A stretch of 59,329 nt of DNA from Erysipelatoclostridium sp. An173 (GCF_002160495.1 NZ_NFKR01000017.1:1-59329), one strand, 5' to 3'. Shown: positions 39,313-49,678, numbered from the stretch's first letter. Translations and numbers: made by a program. The notes: generated by a model not told the origin, from the letters alone.

Positions 39313-41511
39313 AGATACAACCACTTTAAATTCTTGATAGTTTTGACTATCTTGTCCAACACAAACAAGAACTTCACCTGGCTCAACTGTAAAATTCATA
39401 AACTCATCCCATAAAGCAAAATCTTCATATGTAAGAGTTATTTCAACATTTGTTTTAGATGATTTAGGAACAAATACTTTTTTAAATCCTTTTAATTCTA
39501 AAACTCTAACAACAATTGAGGCATTTAAGTGTTTTAAATATACTTGAACTACATCTTTACCATCGTTGTTACTTAAATTACAAACATCTAAAGAAATTGT
39601 AAAACCTTCTTTTTTTAACTGCTGTAAACTAATTTTACTAGGCATGTTTATATTTTTATAAACAAAATCAGAATAACTTAAACCATATCCAAATGGTAAT
39701 AATGGTCCTGGTGCTAAATCAACATAATCTTTTTGAGCGCCATTATATTTATGATTATAATAACATGGTAATGCTCCTACATGACGTGGTAAAGACACTG
39801 TTAAATGACCGCTTGGATTATAGTCACCAAACAAGACATCACTGATACCATCACCACCACGAGCCCCAGGATAAAAACTTGCAAGGACTGCTTTAGAATA
39901 TTTTAAAACCTGATCAATTACATGAGGTCTACCTTGAATTAAAACAGTAACAATATTAGGATTAACTTTACTAACTTCTTTTAATAACTTATTTTGATAA
40001 CCTTCTAATTCTAATGAAGCTAAATCAATATTTTCACCACAATTCATTTCATTATGCTCCTGTATTTTTAAAGCCCCATTATTTTCAAAAGCATTTTCAT
40101 ATAAACGAGTACTATTACCCCCTAATACTAAAACAACTACATCAGCTTCTTTAGCTATTTTTAATGTTTCATCAAGATTTTCAAATTGCTTAAGCCGAGT
40201 TGTACATCCTAAAGCATAAGCTGGTTTATACTTAGTTTTTTTAGCAATCCCTTGTAAAACAGTAACAATATCCTTTTCTTCTTGATAAGCGGTATAATCA
40301 CCTAATTGATTTAAATAATTATTTGCATTAGGACCAATAACAGCAATTTTTTTATCCTTAGATAGTGGCAAAATATCATTTTCATTTTTTAGTAATGTTT
40401 GACATTCTCTAGCACATTCAAGTAATAAGTCACCACTTTCAGGTAAAGAAATATTTTTAGAATCGTTAAAAAGACCTAGTTTTTCTTTTAGTTTTAAAAC
40501 TCTAATAACAGCCTCATCTAACTCTTTTTCTTGCAGATAACCTTGTTTAATAGCCTCTTCTAATTTTAAATAAACTTGATCCCAAAGGCTTAAATCAACC
40601 CCAGCCTTTAATGCTTTACTAGCCATTAGTAAAGGATTATTATTCATCAATAACAGACGATCTAAAGCACAGCCATCAGCCATTACAATTCCTTTAAAAC
40701 CATATTCTTTTCTTAATATATCACTAAGAAGATTTTTATTAACATGACAAGGAATACCATCAATTTCATTATAAGCAGCCATGACCGCTTTAGCTTGAGC
40801 TTTACTAGCCGATTGAACTGGTGGTAAATGAATTTCTCGAAGTTCACGCATCCCAATATTAGCTGCATCGGAATTATGTCCACCAACACTAGCACCTTGT
40901 CCACATAGATGTTTAACAACAACTCCAACACCATTATCTTCTTTTTGAAAACCAGTAACTGCTGCTTTAACCATTTGACTTGTTAAAAAGGAATCTTCAC
41001 TAAAACATTCTTCACTACGTCCCCAGCGAGGATCTCTTAAAACATCAAAACCAGTAAATAACGCTAAGTTTCCACCTTTAGCTGCTAATTCCTGGCTAAC
41101 ATTTTGACTTACTCGTTCCATTAAATCAACATCCCAAGTCATTCCCATTGCTAGTTGAGTTGGAAATACTGCACTTTTTAAAGCCATGTGACCATGAACA
41201 CATTCTTCACTAATTAAAGCTGGTATTTTAAAACGAGAATGATCTTTGATATATTCTTGAATCATTGTAATAACTTTAAAACTATCTTCTCTACTAATTC
41301 CGTTATCTTTGTCGATTTTAGACCAGGCATCAGCGCGCATGATTCCATAAATAGCTCCAACACCGCCAAATTCTTTAACATGATTTTTAAAAGTATCTGT
41401 TAATTCATAGTGATCATCAACTTTTTGATAACATTGCCAGCCATATAAATGTTGATTTAACTGACCAACTTTTTCTTTTATTGTCATTTGCTCTACAATT
41501 TTTTCTATCAT
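39301..41511 (-). CDS. GH3 beta-glycosidase
   Basis: 736 residues with the three usual parts: a barrel (1-330) holding the nucleophile Asp in GFKGIVMADGCALDRL (near 278) and KHLCGQGASVGGHN; a sandwich domain (about 370-580) with KKIAVIGPNANNYL; and a C-terminal fibronectin-type domain (from about 640). No signal peptide, so it acts in the cytosol. It likely removes beta-linked glucose or xylose, or N-acetylglucosamine; the specificity is not readable. Last gene of the EIIC-GH38-RpiR-GH3 operon, 18 bases after the regulator. Confidence 0.88.
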   Translation of the reverse strand: MIEKIVEQMTIKEKVGQLNQHLYGWQCYQKVDDHYELTDTFKNHVKEFGGVGAIYGIMRADAWSKIDKDNGISREDSFKVITMIQEYIKDHSRFKIPALISEECVHGHMALKSAVFPTQLAMGMTWDVDLMERVSQNVSQELAAKGGNLALFTGFDVLRDPRWGRSEECFSEDSFLTSQMVKAAVTGFQKEDNGVGVVVKHLCGQGASVGGHNSDAANIGMRELREIHLPPVQSASKAQAKAVMAAYNEIDGIPCHVNKNLLSDILRKEYGFKGIVMADGCALDRLLLMNNNPLLMASKALKAGVDLSLWDQVYLKLEEAIKQGYLQEKELDEAVIRVLKLKEKLGLFNDSKNISLPESGDLLLECARECQTLLKNENDILPLSKDKKIAVIGPNANNYLNQLGDYTAYQEEKDIVTVLQGIAKKTKYKPAYALGCTTRLKQFENLDETLKIAKEADVVVLVLGGNSTRLYENAFENNGALKIQEHNEMNCGENIDLASLELEGYQNKLLKEVSKVNPNIVTVLIQGRPHVIDQVLKYSKAVLASFYPGARGGDGISDVLFGDYNPSGHLTVSLPRHVGALPCYYNHKYNGAQKDYVDLAPGPLLPFGYGLSYSDFVYKNINMPSKISLQQLKKEGFTISLDVCNLSNNDGKDVVQVYLKHLNASIVVRVLELKGFKKVFVPKSSKTNVEITLTYEDFALWDEFMNFTVEPGEVLVCVGQDSQNYQEFKVVVSKEL

Positions 41512-41529
41512 TTCTATCTTCCTGCTTAT

Positions 41530-42291
41530 CTATAAATATCTTTTATTATATAAATATTGATTAACTATTTCTCTTAATAAATATTCAATCGCCAAATGAA
41601 TATGTAAACGGGAATCAATATCATATCCTTCATCTTCTGAAACTGAAACATTGATTACATAATCTGATAGTCTAGTCATTGGCGCAGCCTTTTTTTCAGT
41701 AATCAGCAATATTTTACAACCACTAAGTTTGGCATTTTTCATCGCATCAAGGATTGATTCCGTTGCGCCACTGCGCGAAAGTACAATAACAAAGTCATCC
41801 TTGGTAAGATTATTAGCTTCTAAATATAAAAACCAGCTATCATCAGGATAAATTGTTCTAATTCCATATAAACTTAATTTAACTGCTAATATTTTAGCTA
41901 CATATTTATTCATTCCTGATGAACAAATAAGAACACTTTTAGCATTAACAATATCTTTAACGGCATCATCAATATCGACACTTCTAAGCATTGTCATAGT
42001 ATCACGGATTTCTTTTTCCATTGTATCTAAAGCGTCTTTACTAGATTTTTTATAAACAAATTCATCTTGACGCTGATATAAAAGATCATAGCGAAAATCC
42101 ATAAATGATTTATAATTTAGTTTTTTTACCATTCTAAAAATAGTAGTTGTTGATACATTTAATGCATCGGCAAGTGAGGATATTGTTAGACTGGGTTCTA
42201 AATTTTCAAAAGTTAATAATTTTTGAAATGACTCAATTTCTAATTCTGTTAAGTTATTACCATACTTCTGAAAGTTTTTGATTAAACTCAT
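41530..42291 (-). CDS. RpiR-family regulator of the mannoside operon
   Basis: 253 residues; helix-turn-helix ISSLADALNVSTTTIFRMVK and SIS domain VLICSSGMNKYVAKILAVKL, then DFVIVLSRSGATES. It lies inside the operon between GH38 and GH3, so it probably senses a mannose-derived sugar phosphate. Start at 42291 with AAAGGATGG before it; a longer frame begins at 42312. Confidence 0.85.
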   Translation of the reverse strand: MSLIKNFQKYGNNLTELEIESFQKLLTFENLEPSLTISSLADALNVSTTTIFRMVKKLNYKSFMDFRYDLLYQRQDEFVYKKSSKDALDTMEKEIRDTMTMLRSVDIDDAVKDIVNAKSVLICSSGMNKYVAKILAVKLSLYGIRTIYPDDSWFLYLEANNLTKDDFVIVLSRSGATESILDAMKNAKLSGCKILLITEKKAAPMTRLSDYVINVSVSEDEGYDIDSRLHIHLAIEYLLREIVNQYLYNKRYL

Positions 42292-42334
42292 CCTTGGGTA
42301 CCATCCTTTCATGTGAAAATAGAGTAGAAAAAAT

Positions 42335-44980
42335 CTACTCTATTATAACAGTAATGAAAGTATTTGCCATAATGTTTTTAATTAAAATTTGACCGTTTTC
42401 ATTTTCTAACTTTTCAAGTTTCTCTTCTTGAACATTAGCCAAATAACACTGCTTATCTTTAGATAATGTAAGAATTACCTCTGCAACATCGTCATCACGA
42501 TTATTTAAGATTCGAACAACTGATCCATTACCTTGTTCACATTTTTTATAAGCCATCAATTCAACTCTTGGATCTAATTTGAAAATACTATTACACCAAG
42601 CTAAGTTATCATTTTTATGACGACTAATATCATTTAAATAACGACTTTGTACTGGCGTATTTAAAACTTCAGCATTTCTAATTAAATCACTCATTTGATC
42701 AGCTTTTCCTAAAAAAATTGAGTATTCACTAGTAATTGATTTATCTAATAGTTGTGAAGATGGAGTATCCATTCGATATCCAGAAGATCTACCTGGTCTA
42801 ATTAATAAATCAGCTTTTCCAAATTTACCAACACTTCTAAGTAGTGTTAAACATAGACGTTGGTTAGCTTCAACTTCATATTCTAAAGGACCTTTACTAA
42901 TTAATGCCATAATTGAATTTTGGTGATTCAATTTAACAAAACGTTGCATTGCATAAATTGGTAAAACGTATTCTGTTGCACCATCTTCTAAACTTTTTTG
43001 ATTTCCAATTACATTATCTCTAATTATTGTTCCAAATTGATCTTGACTACAGTTTTGTAAAGATTCATATAAATCATCAAAAGTAACTCGTACGATGTGA
43101 TCTGATGAATGATTTTCAACTGTTGTTTTAAAATCAATTGTTTGACTATTAGCTTTTAAAGAAACATCACTAATTATATTTAATTCTTTTAATTCAGCAA
43201 CTCGATGATGATCAACAACCTTTTCAGGAACCATTGTCTTATATACAAGTCGATATTTGACTTCAATTGGAGATGATTCAATTAAGGTAATAGTTGGTTT
43301 AGTATCGTTAAGACAAATTTCTTGATCATCAACACATGGTGAATAATTATATTCATCACCATCATCACCTTTTTCAACAAAAGTATTTAAATTACGATAT
43401 GTTTCGTTAGTGATTTTGTTTGTTGCAGTAACTGTTCCATTAGCTTCTATCTTAATTTTTAAATATTTATTTTCAGCTCCGTTTTCAAAAACAGTCACAT
43501 CACCATCAATATTATTTTCGGTTGTTTCATTAAAGCATACTTTTAATATTTCATAACCCATTGCTGGTAAAAATGAAGTAGCTATTTTTAGTTGAACTTT
43601 AAATTTAGTTCCTTCTAATACTTCTCCAGAATCATGGAAATTTTCCATTCCATTATAATATTCAATATCGTGACAAGTATCAATTATTTCATTTGTCAAT
43701 TGATAAGGCACAATTGAACCATCTTGTCTTTTTAAAACAAAGTCTTTATTTTTAACGATCATACTAACAAAAGCATAATCATTTCTTTGATATGGTAAGG
43801 TATTAAATAAAACTAAAATATCTTCATTTTCTTTTAGTGAACTTAAATCTGTTTTTTCAGCTAAATATCTAAAATTCATCCAGATTAGTTCATTTAAACC
43901 ATGTCGTAAATTTAATAAACGATTTTCAACTGTATGATTGATACTATCAGGTGATGAACTATAAATTGAATCATGGAATTGATTTTTGAAAATTATCTTC
44001 CAGAAATAATTAACTAGTTCTTGATCACAGTAACCACCTAATGCTCGAGTAATCCCAATCATTGGTTCAACAACTTTAGCCATCATTGTTTCATAATAAC
44101 GCATGGCATTTTTGATATCAATTCTAGTTGAAGTAATTCCAGCGTGAATTCTTCCTAAAGCGGCACTACGAGCCTCTCCTTCATAAACATTTAATTGATG
44201 ATTATTATTTTTAGCTGCTTGTAACAATGTATCTAAATAATCTTCTGGATTATTCATTTGACAGTTATAACCATCTTTTTTTAATTGTTCAATTGTCTTT
44301 GAGGCATGTCTTCTTGGAAAAGCGTAATCACTACCAAGCATGAATAATACTTCTTGATCTTGATAACGAGCTTTTAATTTAGGAATAAAATTTTCCATAT
44401 CTTTTTTTACTTCCTGATAATCTTCAGGAAAACCACGATAATGTCCATAACCCAAGGCAAAATGAACTGCTGGTAAAACAGTATTGCCATTTCCTTTCCA
44501 TAAAAACAATGAATCATCTAAACATTCGTAATCAAAACCACGCCAAGCATAGACACCTTTCATTCCTAATTCTTTAAATAAATAAGGTGTAACTTTGTTT
44601 TGACCAAAAGCGTCCGGTACCCAGCCAACATTCATACAATGTCCTAATGAGCTAGCATATTTTGAACCTACTAATAAATTTCTAATTAATGCTTCACCAG
44701 AAGGAATAATCATATCTGGCTGGACATACCATGGACCAATTAATAATTTTCTTTCAGTAACCAGTTTAGTAATCTTTTCTTTTTGATATGGTTTAATCGC
44801 TAGATAATCTTCTAGAGCTGCTGTTTGCCCATCAAATGTAAAATATTCCATTTTGCTGTCATTTTCCAGCATATCGATTAATCGATCAAAAAAGTATACT
44901 AATTTAATTCTTGAAGCGTCTGTTGAACGAAGCCATTCACGATCCCAATGAACATGAGGGATAAAATGTATTCTACTCAA
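42335..44980 (-). CDS. GH38 alpha-mannosidase
   Basis: 881 residues. The N-terminus has IHFIPHVHWDREW with zinc-binding His and Asp, GPWYVQPDMIIPSGEALIRN, and VGWVPDAFGQN with the nucleophile Asp (near 123). Length and start resemble E. coli MngB. I place the start at a TTG (44980) that overlaps the EIIC stop by 8 bases, behind AAGGTG; the next longer frame adds residues that do not look conserved. No signal peptide, so it acts on an imported, probably phosphorylated, alpha-mannoside. Second gene of the mannoside operon. Confidence 0.9.
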   Translation of the reverse strand: MSRIHFIPHVHWDREWLRSTDASRIKLVYFFDRLIDMLENDSKMEYFTFDGQTAALEDYLAIKPYQKEKITKLVTERKLLIGPWYVQPDMIIPSGEALIRNLLVGSKYASSLGHCMNVGWVPDAFGQNKVTPYLFKELGMKGVYAWRGFDYECLDDSLFLWKGNGNTVLPAVHFALGYGHYRGFPEDYQEVKKDMENFIPKLKARYQDQEVLFMLGSDYAFPRRHASKTIEQLKKDGYNCQMNNPEDYLDTLLQAAKNNNHQLNVYEGEARSAALGRIHAGITSTRIDIKNAMRYYETMMAKVVEPMIGITRALGGYCDQELVNYFWKIIFKNQFHDSIYSSSPDSINHTVENRLLNLRHGLNELIWMNFRYLAEKTDLSSLKENEDILVLFNTLPYQRNDYAFVSMIVKNKDFVLKRQDGSIVPYQLTNEIIDTCHDIEYYNGMENFHDSGEVLEGTKFKVQLKIATSFLPAMGYEILKVCFNETTENNIDGDVTVFENGAENKYLKIKIEANGTVTATNKITNETYRNLNTFVEKGDDGDEYNYSPCVDDQEICLNDTKPTITLIESSPIEVKYRLVYKTMVPEKVVDHHRVAELKELNIISDVSLKANSQTIDFKTTVENHSSDHIVRVTFDDLYESLQNCSQDQFGTIIRDNVIGNQKSLEDGATEYVLPIYAMQRFVKLNHQNSIMALISKGPLEYEVEANQRLCLTLLRSVGKFGKADLLIRPGRSSGYRMDTPSSQLLDKSITSEYSIFLGKADQMSDLIRNAEVLNTPVQSRYLNDISRHKNDNLAWCNSIFKLDPRVELMAYKKCEQGNGSVVRILNNRDDDVAEVILTLSKDKQCYLANVQEEKLEKLENENGQILIKNIMANTFITVIIE

Positions 44981-46313
44981 GAACAACACCTTCACTCTCT
45001 GCTTCAATACTATTTTGTTTAATTTGTAGTTTTACAAATGGATAATATAAAATTAAATCAATAATAAATAGTACTATACATAAAACAACCGGACTCATTG
45101 TAAAGGCACCAAGTACCCATGCATTAACAAAAATTGGTTCAACCCCAGAGTTCAATACAACTAAATGGTTTACTAAGCCCCAAGATGTTGCAAAGTAACC
45201 GATAATTGCATTAACAACTGGTACAAATACAAATGGAATAAACATAATTGGATTTAATACGATAGGTAATCCAAATGTTACTGGTTCATTAATACCAAAT
45301 AATCCTGGAATAATTGCAACTTTTCCAATTGATCTTTCGGCAGAACCTTTTTTACCTAATACTAATAATAAGACAACTAAAGCTAATGTTGATCCAGAAC
45401 CACCAATCATAGCGTAAACATTACATAATGTATTTGGTGCTACTTCTGTAATTTTATCAAAAGATCCTGTTTCCACAAAAATTTGAATGTGTTCATAGAA
45501 AATTGGCATCCATAATACTGAAATTAGACCCCACATGATTGAAAAACCATGAACTCCAAAGAACCATAATAATTGCATAATAATAATTACTAAAATAACA
45601 GCTGGTAATCCAGTACCAATTCCGTTTAATGGTGTAATAATAAATTGTGTAAATAATTCTTGTAGTGATGCAAATCCACATGAAGTTACAATCTCTTTAA
45701 TTCCTGAAAAAACAACCATGATTACAAAAAATGGAATAATTGATAAAAATGAACTCAATACCATTGGTGGAACTTGTCCAGGTAATTTAATTGTATATTT
45801 TGAATTAACTAAATGATAATATAAGTATGCAGATGCTAATCCAATAACCATTCCTGTAAACATCCCTTCATAATTGAAGAAGTTAATTTGGAATGCAGTA
45901 ATAGTTGAATCACCAACATCAATTGCATTTGGAATAGTAGCAATATAAGCAATTAATGATACAACACAAGCTACTAAAGGAACACATTTATCACCTTTTT
46001 TATTTCCTTTAAGTTGAGTAGCATAATTATAAGAAGAAGCTAATACAACAACTAAACCAGTAAGCCCCATTGCTACTGTATTAATATTAGCGAATGTATC
46101 AACAATACTTCCAAAAATACCATCTAATGATATTCCCCATTCACCACACCAGTAATTGGCTTGTTGACTAATTAGTCCTGCTAATGAACCAACAACTGTA
46201 AATGGGCTGGTTAAAATACAAGCGTCTTTAATCGCATTTAATAATTTGTTTGCGGTAATTTTATTAGAAAACGGCATTAGATATTTTTCTAATAATGACA
46301 TAATAAATTTCAT
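44973..46313 (-). CDS. PTS permease EIIC, lactose/cellobiose family (mannoside operon)
   Basis: 446 residues with about ten membrane segments. FFGVHGFSIMWGLI and IPGLFGINEPVTFGLPIVLN (near 340) carry the family signatures. It is the first gene of an operon with GH38, RpiR and GH3, so the likely cargo is an alpha-mannoside. No EIIA or EIIB is encoded in the window. GGAGG lies 11 bases before the ATG; an ATG four codons later (46301) is also possible. A cre site covers the promoter region. Confidence 0.88.
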   Translation of the reverse strand: MKFIMSLLEKYLMPFSNKITANKLLNAIKDACILTSPFTVVGSLAGLISQQANYWCGEWGISLDGIFGSIVDTFANINTVAMGLTGLVVVLASSYNYATQLKGNKKGDKCVPLVACVVSLIAYIATIPNAIDVGDSTITAFQINFFNYEGMFTGMVIGLASAYLYYHLVNSKYTIKLPGQVPPMVLSSFLSIIPFFVIMVVFSGIKEIVTSCGFASLQELFTQFIITPLNGIGTGLPAVILVIIIMQLLWFFGVHGFSIMWGLISVLWMPIFYEHIQIFVETGSFDKITEVAPNTLCNVYAMIGGSGSTLALVVLLLVLGKKGSAERSIGKVAIIPGLFGINEPVTFGLPIVLNPIMFIPFVFVPVVNAIIGYFATSWGLVNHLVVLNSGVEPIFVNAWVLGAFTMSPVVLCIVLFIIDLILYYPFVKLQIKQNSIEAESEGVVLE

Positions 46314-46350
46314 TTTCTTATTTTCCTCCCTTTGACAACTACAAGTATAT

Positions 46351-46364
46351 AAAAAGCGCTTTCA
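46351..46364 (-). promoter_or_regulatory. cre (CcpA site) of the mannoside operon
   Basis: On the minus strand CTGAAAGCGCTTTTTA has the symmetric core GAAAGCGCTTT of the best CcpA sites. It lies about 40 bases before the EIIC start and next to a TATATA tract that may be the -10, so CcpA binding would stop initiation. Confidence 0.75.
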
Positions 46365-46407
46365 GATTTGAATTACAGAACTGGTAATATTTTTTCTAAA
46401 GATCAAA

Positions 46408-46433
46408 TAAAAAAAGAAGGAGTTTATCCTTCT
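46408..46433 (-). terminator. Terminator of the GH125 gene
   Basis: AGAAGGA (46415-46421) pairs with TCCTTCT (46427-46433), with seven U after it on minus. It separates GH125 from the EIIC operon. Confidence 0.85.
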
Positions 46434-46467
46434 TGAAAAATTATACTGATTTTTCACATATAAACAA

Positions 46468-47733
46468 TTATTTAAGACATGTTTTAATAATCAATTCTGC
46501 AAATAATGAATTAGCCCAGCAAAACCACTCTCTAGTATACTTGCTATCATCGTTTACATCAAAACTTTCATGACAATATCCAGTATTACCGGTATTATTT
46601 ACAATCATTGAAATAAGTTCATTAATTTCATCAGGATCATTAGAAGTTAATGCCTGCATAGTAAGTGCTATTGGCCAAACATATTCTTTCCAAGTATGGG
46701 GTGAACCAATTCCTTTTGCCAGTTTTCCTTGATAATAATATGGATTATCTTTACTTAAAATAAATTTACGAGTATTTTGATATATTTCATCATCAATATC
46801 AGTATATTCTAGATAAGGAATTGAAAGTAAACTAGGAACGTTAGCATCATCCATTAGCACATGATTACCATATCCATCAGTTTCATAAGCATAAATTTTA
46901 CCATATTTAGGATGTAAGTAAGTCCCAAATAATTCAATTCCATAATCGATTTGAAATTTTAAATCAATAATTCTTTCCTTTAAATATTGATCATGGTATA
47001 TTTCATCAACAATTTGCTCTAAGTATCCTAAAACAACACTACAAAACATATTACCAGGAATATTATAATTTAAAGCACAAGCATCATCACTTGGTCTAAA
47101 AGCACTCCATGTCATTCCCGTATAACGGGTATCAAAACCATGACCATGATTTTGTAATGTTTCTGTTTTTCTTAGATTCCATTTTTTAGCCATATCTCTT
47201 TCAAATGTATATGATGATTTTTGACTATGATATTGTTCTGTTTCAATTGTATCTAAGAAAACATTAATAAAATGTAAGTATGTTTGATCGAAAATAGAAG
47301 CATCATTACACTGACGATAATATTGATAGGCTAATTTGATTGGATAACATAATGAGTCAACTTCATATTTTCTTTCCCATACATATGGTTTCATGATGGT
47401 AGTATCATGATATTCTCTTATAGTATCTTCAGTGTTTAAAAAAGCATTAGCATAAGGATCTAATAAAACATAATCAATTTGAGCTTTAATCAATCCTTTG
47501 ATTTTTAATCTTAGATCTTCATCATCATTAATATAGTCTAGATAATGATTTACCTGACAGCTAGAATCACGTAGCCACATAGCATTAATATCACCAGTGA
47601 TAATATAAGTTTTATCGCCTTCAACTTTCATACTTGTTTCTATTGTTGATAGAAAACATTTTTTAAACATTTCTTTTAACTTTTCATCTTTAATAACTGT
47701 ATCTGCTTTTTCTAATAATGTTTGTATATTCAT
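46468..47733 (-). CDS. GH125 exo-alpha-1,6-mannosidase
   Basis: 421 residues. ITGDINAMWLRDSSCQVNHY (near 45) and TGMTWSAFRPSDDACALNYN (near 215) are the conserved motifs of this family (once DUF1237). GH125 enzymes of gut and oral bacteria remove alpha-1,6-linked mannose from N-glycan cores. No signal peptide. GGAGG before the ATG at 47733. It is a separate transcript just upstream of the GH38 operon; together they suggest N-glycan or mannan fragment use. Confidence 0.88.
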   Translation of the reverse strand: MNIQTLLEKADTVIKDEKLKEMFKKCFLSTIETSMKVEGDKTYIITGDINAMWLRDSSCQVNHYLDYINDDEDLRLKIKGLIKAQIDYVLLDPYANAFLNTEDTIREYHDTTIMKPYVWERKYEVDSLCYPIKLAYQYYRQCNDASIFDQTYLHFINVFLDTIETEQYHSQKSSYTFERDMAKKWNLRKTETLQNHGHGFDTRYTGMTWSAFRPSDDACALNYNIPGNMFCSVVLGYLEQIVDEIYHDQYLKERIIDLKFQIDYGIELFGTYLHPKYGKIYAYETDGYGNHVLMDDANVPSLLSIPYLEYTDIDDEIYQNTRKFILSKDNPYYYQGKLAKGIGSPHTWKEYVWPIALTMQALTSNDPDEINELISMIVNNTGNTGYCHESFDVNDDSKYTREWFCWANSLFAELIIKTCLK

Positions 47734-47881
47734 AATTACCTCCATTTTCTACCTTACCACTTATTTTATTTATGTCTATTTCTAGTAAAGTAAATTTTTT
47801 TCAGCTTATAATATATAATTATATAGTTAAAGATACTTTGTTATCAAGATAAGCAGGCTTTTCTTTTGTTGTAAATATAAT

Positions 47882-47916
47882 AAAAAGATATCCCAATTAT
47901 TTTAGGATATCTTTTT
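47882..47916 (-). terminator. Terminator of the alcohol dehydrogenase gene
   Basis: AAAAAGATATCC (47882-47893) pairs with GGATATCTTTTT (47905-47916), with A- and T-runs on both sides. Confidence 0.85.
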
Positions 47917-47944
47917 ATATAGTTGTGTTATTCAATTTATAGTT

Positions 47945-49111
47945 TTACATACTTTCTTTTAATATTTCAACAATTTCATCATGTGTTAAAACTTTATAAC
48001 CGCCTTGGTTGATAAATGTACCATCAGCGATACCCTCAAGCATGTCTTCTTTTACTCCTAAATCAGTAAGATTCATTACTAAGCCGATTTCATTCATCCA
48101 TGCTTCCATTGCATCTAAACCGGCATTAGCAATTTCTAAATCAGTTTTTCCTTCAGGATTTACATTCCAAACATTAATTGCATAACGTTTAAATTTTGGT
48201 AAACCAGCTTCCATAATATGATGATAATATGCCATTGATACTGCTGCTAATGTCATACCATGAGTAGCATCAGTATAGGCACCTACAGATTGTCCAATCA
48301 TATGAACCATCCAGTCTGTTGCTTTACCTTTAGCAATCAATGTGTTTAAAGCCCATGTTGCAATCCACATAATATTGCTTCGTGCTTCATAGTTTTCTGG
48401 ATCTTTAATAGCTACTTTAGAACTATTGATTAATGATTTTAATAAACCTTCAGCAATATAATCTGAAGTATTATCATCATCACCAGAGAAATATTGTTCT
48501 AAGATATGTGACATAATATCATAGAAACCAGCTACCATTTGATATCTTGGTAGAGTATATGTGAAAGTTGGATTTAAAATTGAAAATTTAGGGAAAACAT
48601 TGTCACCAAAAACATGTCCAATTTTTAATTTAGTTTCATGATTTGTAATAACAGCACCACCGTTCATTTCTGAACCAGTTCCAACCATTGTTAATACACA
48701 ACCAACAGGAATAATTTTGTTATCAACATCTTCCATTCTTAAATAATATTTGTCCCAAGGATCTTCTTCACAATATGCTGATACAGAAACAGCTTTAGAA
48801 TAATCACACACTGAACCGCCACCAACAGCTAAGATCAAGTCAACGTTATTTTCTTTTGCAATTTTACATCCTTCGTATAATTTTTCTACTGTTGGATTTG
48901 GCATTACACCACTATCTTCAAAAATATTTTTGTTATTGGCTTTTAAAATATTTACAACCTGATCATAAATACCATTTTTCTTAATTGATCCACCACCGTA
49001 GACCAGCATAACATTATCACCATATTTAGCTAATTCCTGATTTAAAAAATCTAAAGAATTTTCTCCAAAATACAATTTTGTTGGATTAGAATATTCAAAA
49101 TTACCTAACAT
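47945..49111 (-). CDS. Iron-containing alcohol dehydrogenase (butanol dehydrogenase type)
   Basis: 388 residues starting LGNFEYSNPTKLYFGENSLD. GGGSVCDYSK (near 95) binds NAD(P); metal ligands lie in the region YDIMSHILEQYFSG and ATHGMTLAAVSMAYYHH. It reduces aldehydes made in fermentation. Start at 49111 behind GGAGTG; a longer frame begins at 49120. It is about 35-40% like the second dehydrogenase at 57093-58247 by eye, from shared motifs such as FGENSL/FGKNSV. Confidence 0.88.
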   Translation of the reverse strand: MLGNFEYSNPTKLYFGENSLDFLNQELAKYGDNVMLVYGGGSIKKNGIYDQVVNILKANNKNIFEDSGVMPNPTVEKLYEGCKIAKENNVDLILAVGGGSVCDYSKAVSVSAYCEEDPWDKYYLRMEDVDNKIIPVGCVLTMVGTGSEMNGGAVITNHETKLKIGHVFGDNVFPKFSILNPTFTYTLPRYQMVAGFYDIMSHILEQYFSGDDDNTSDYIAEGLLKSLINSSKVAIKDPENYEARSNIMWIATWALNTLIAKGKATDWMVHMIGQSVGAYTDATHGMTLAAVSMAYYHHIMEAGLPKFKRYAINVWNVNPEGKTDLEIANAGLDAMEAWMNEIGLVMNLTDLGVKEDMLEGIADGTFINQGGYKVLTHDEIVEILKESM

Positions 49112-49241
49112 TTCTATCACTCCTTCGATTAATATTTTAGCTTCTTTAAACCAAAATAGCCAATACTTATCTTTTATAGATTGTTATACCTAAAAAGCAT
49201 TAATTAAAGCTACTTGTTTTTAAATTTCAAGTTCTATATAA

Positions 49242-49268
49242 AAAAGAAGATTATCCCAAACCTTCTTT
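49242..49268 (-). terminator. Terminator of the 122-residue gene
   Basis: AAAGAAG (49243-49249) pairs with CTTCTTT (49262-49268), with U-run on minus. Confidence 0.65.
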
Positions 49269-49309
49269 TACCCATAAATTATATAAATAAAATCAATAAT
49301 TACTCAAAA

Positions 49310-49678
49310 TTATTTTAATCCTTTTACAAAAGGAATTAAACAAAGTAACACTACAATTCCTACGATACCAACACAAATACCAACAATCATGTTACTCCAT
49401 ACCATTGCCATACACATTCCTACACCAAATAATAATGCACCGACAATACCTATTAATGTTGCTAAAATAGTTTTACCAGATAACTTAATTGGACTTTTAT
49501 TTTCCATCTTACGCCAAATTAAAATCATAATTAATAAAACAACTAAACCGACAACTCCCATAACAATTCCTGGTTGAAAAGCATTCCATTCTGGAATCAT
49601 AGTCATACAAGCCCCTAGTGCAAATAAAATACCTCCAATAATACCTAAAATCATTGCAACAAAATTACTTTTTTTCAT
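49310..49678 (-). CDS. Small four-helix membrane protein with internal duplication
   Basis: 122 residues: two helix pairs with similar motifs, GIIGGILFALGACMTMIPEW (near 14) and GIVGALLFGVGMCMAMVWSN (near 76), joined by a basic loop. This suggests an internal repeat of a two-helix unit. I recognise no family. Its ATG overlaps the stop of the broken gene upstream (ATGA), so the two once formed an operon. Confidence 0.7.
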   Translation of the reverse strand: MKKSNFVAMILGIIGGILFALGACMTMIPEWNAFQPGIVMGVVGLVVLLIMILIWRKMENKSPIKLSGKTILATLIGIVGALLFGVGMCMAMVWSNMIVGICVGIVGIVVLLCLIPFVKGLK

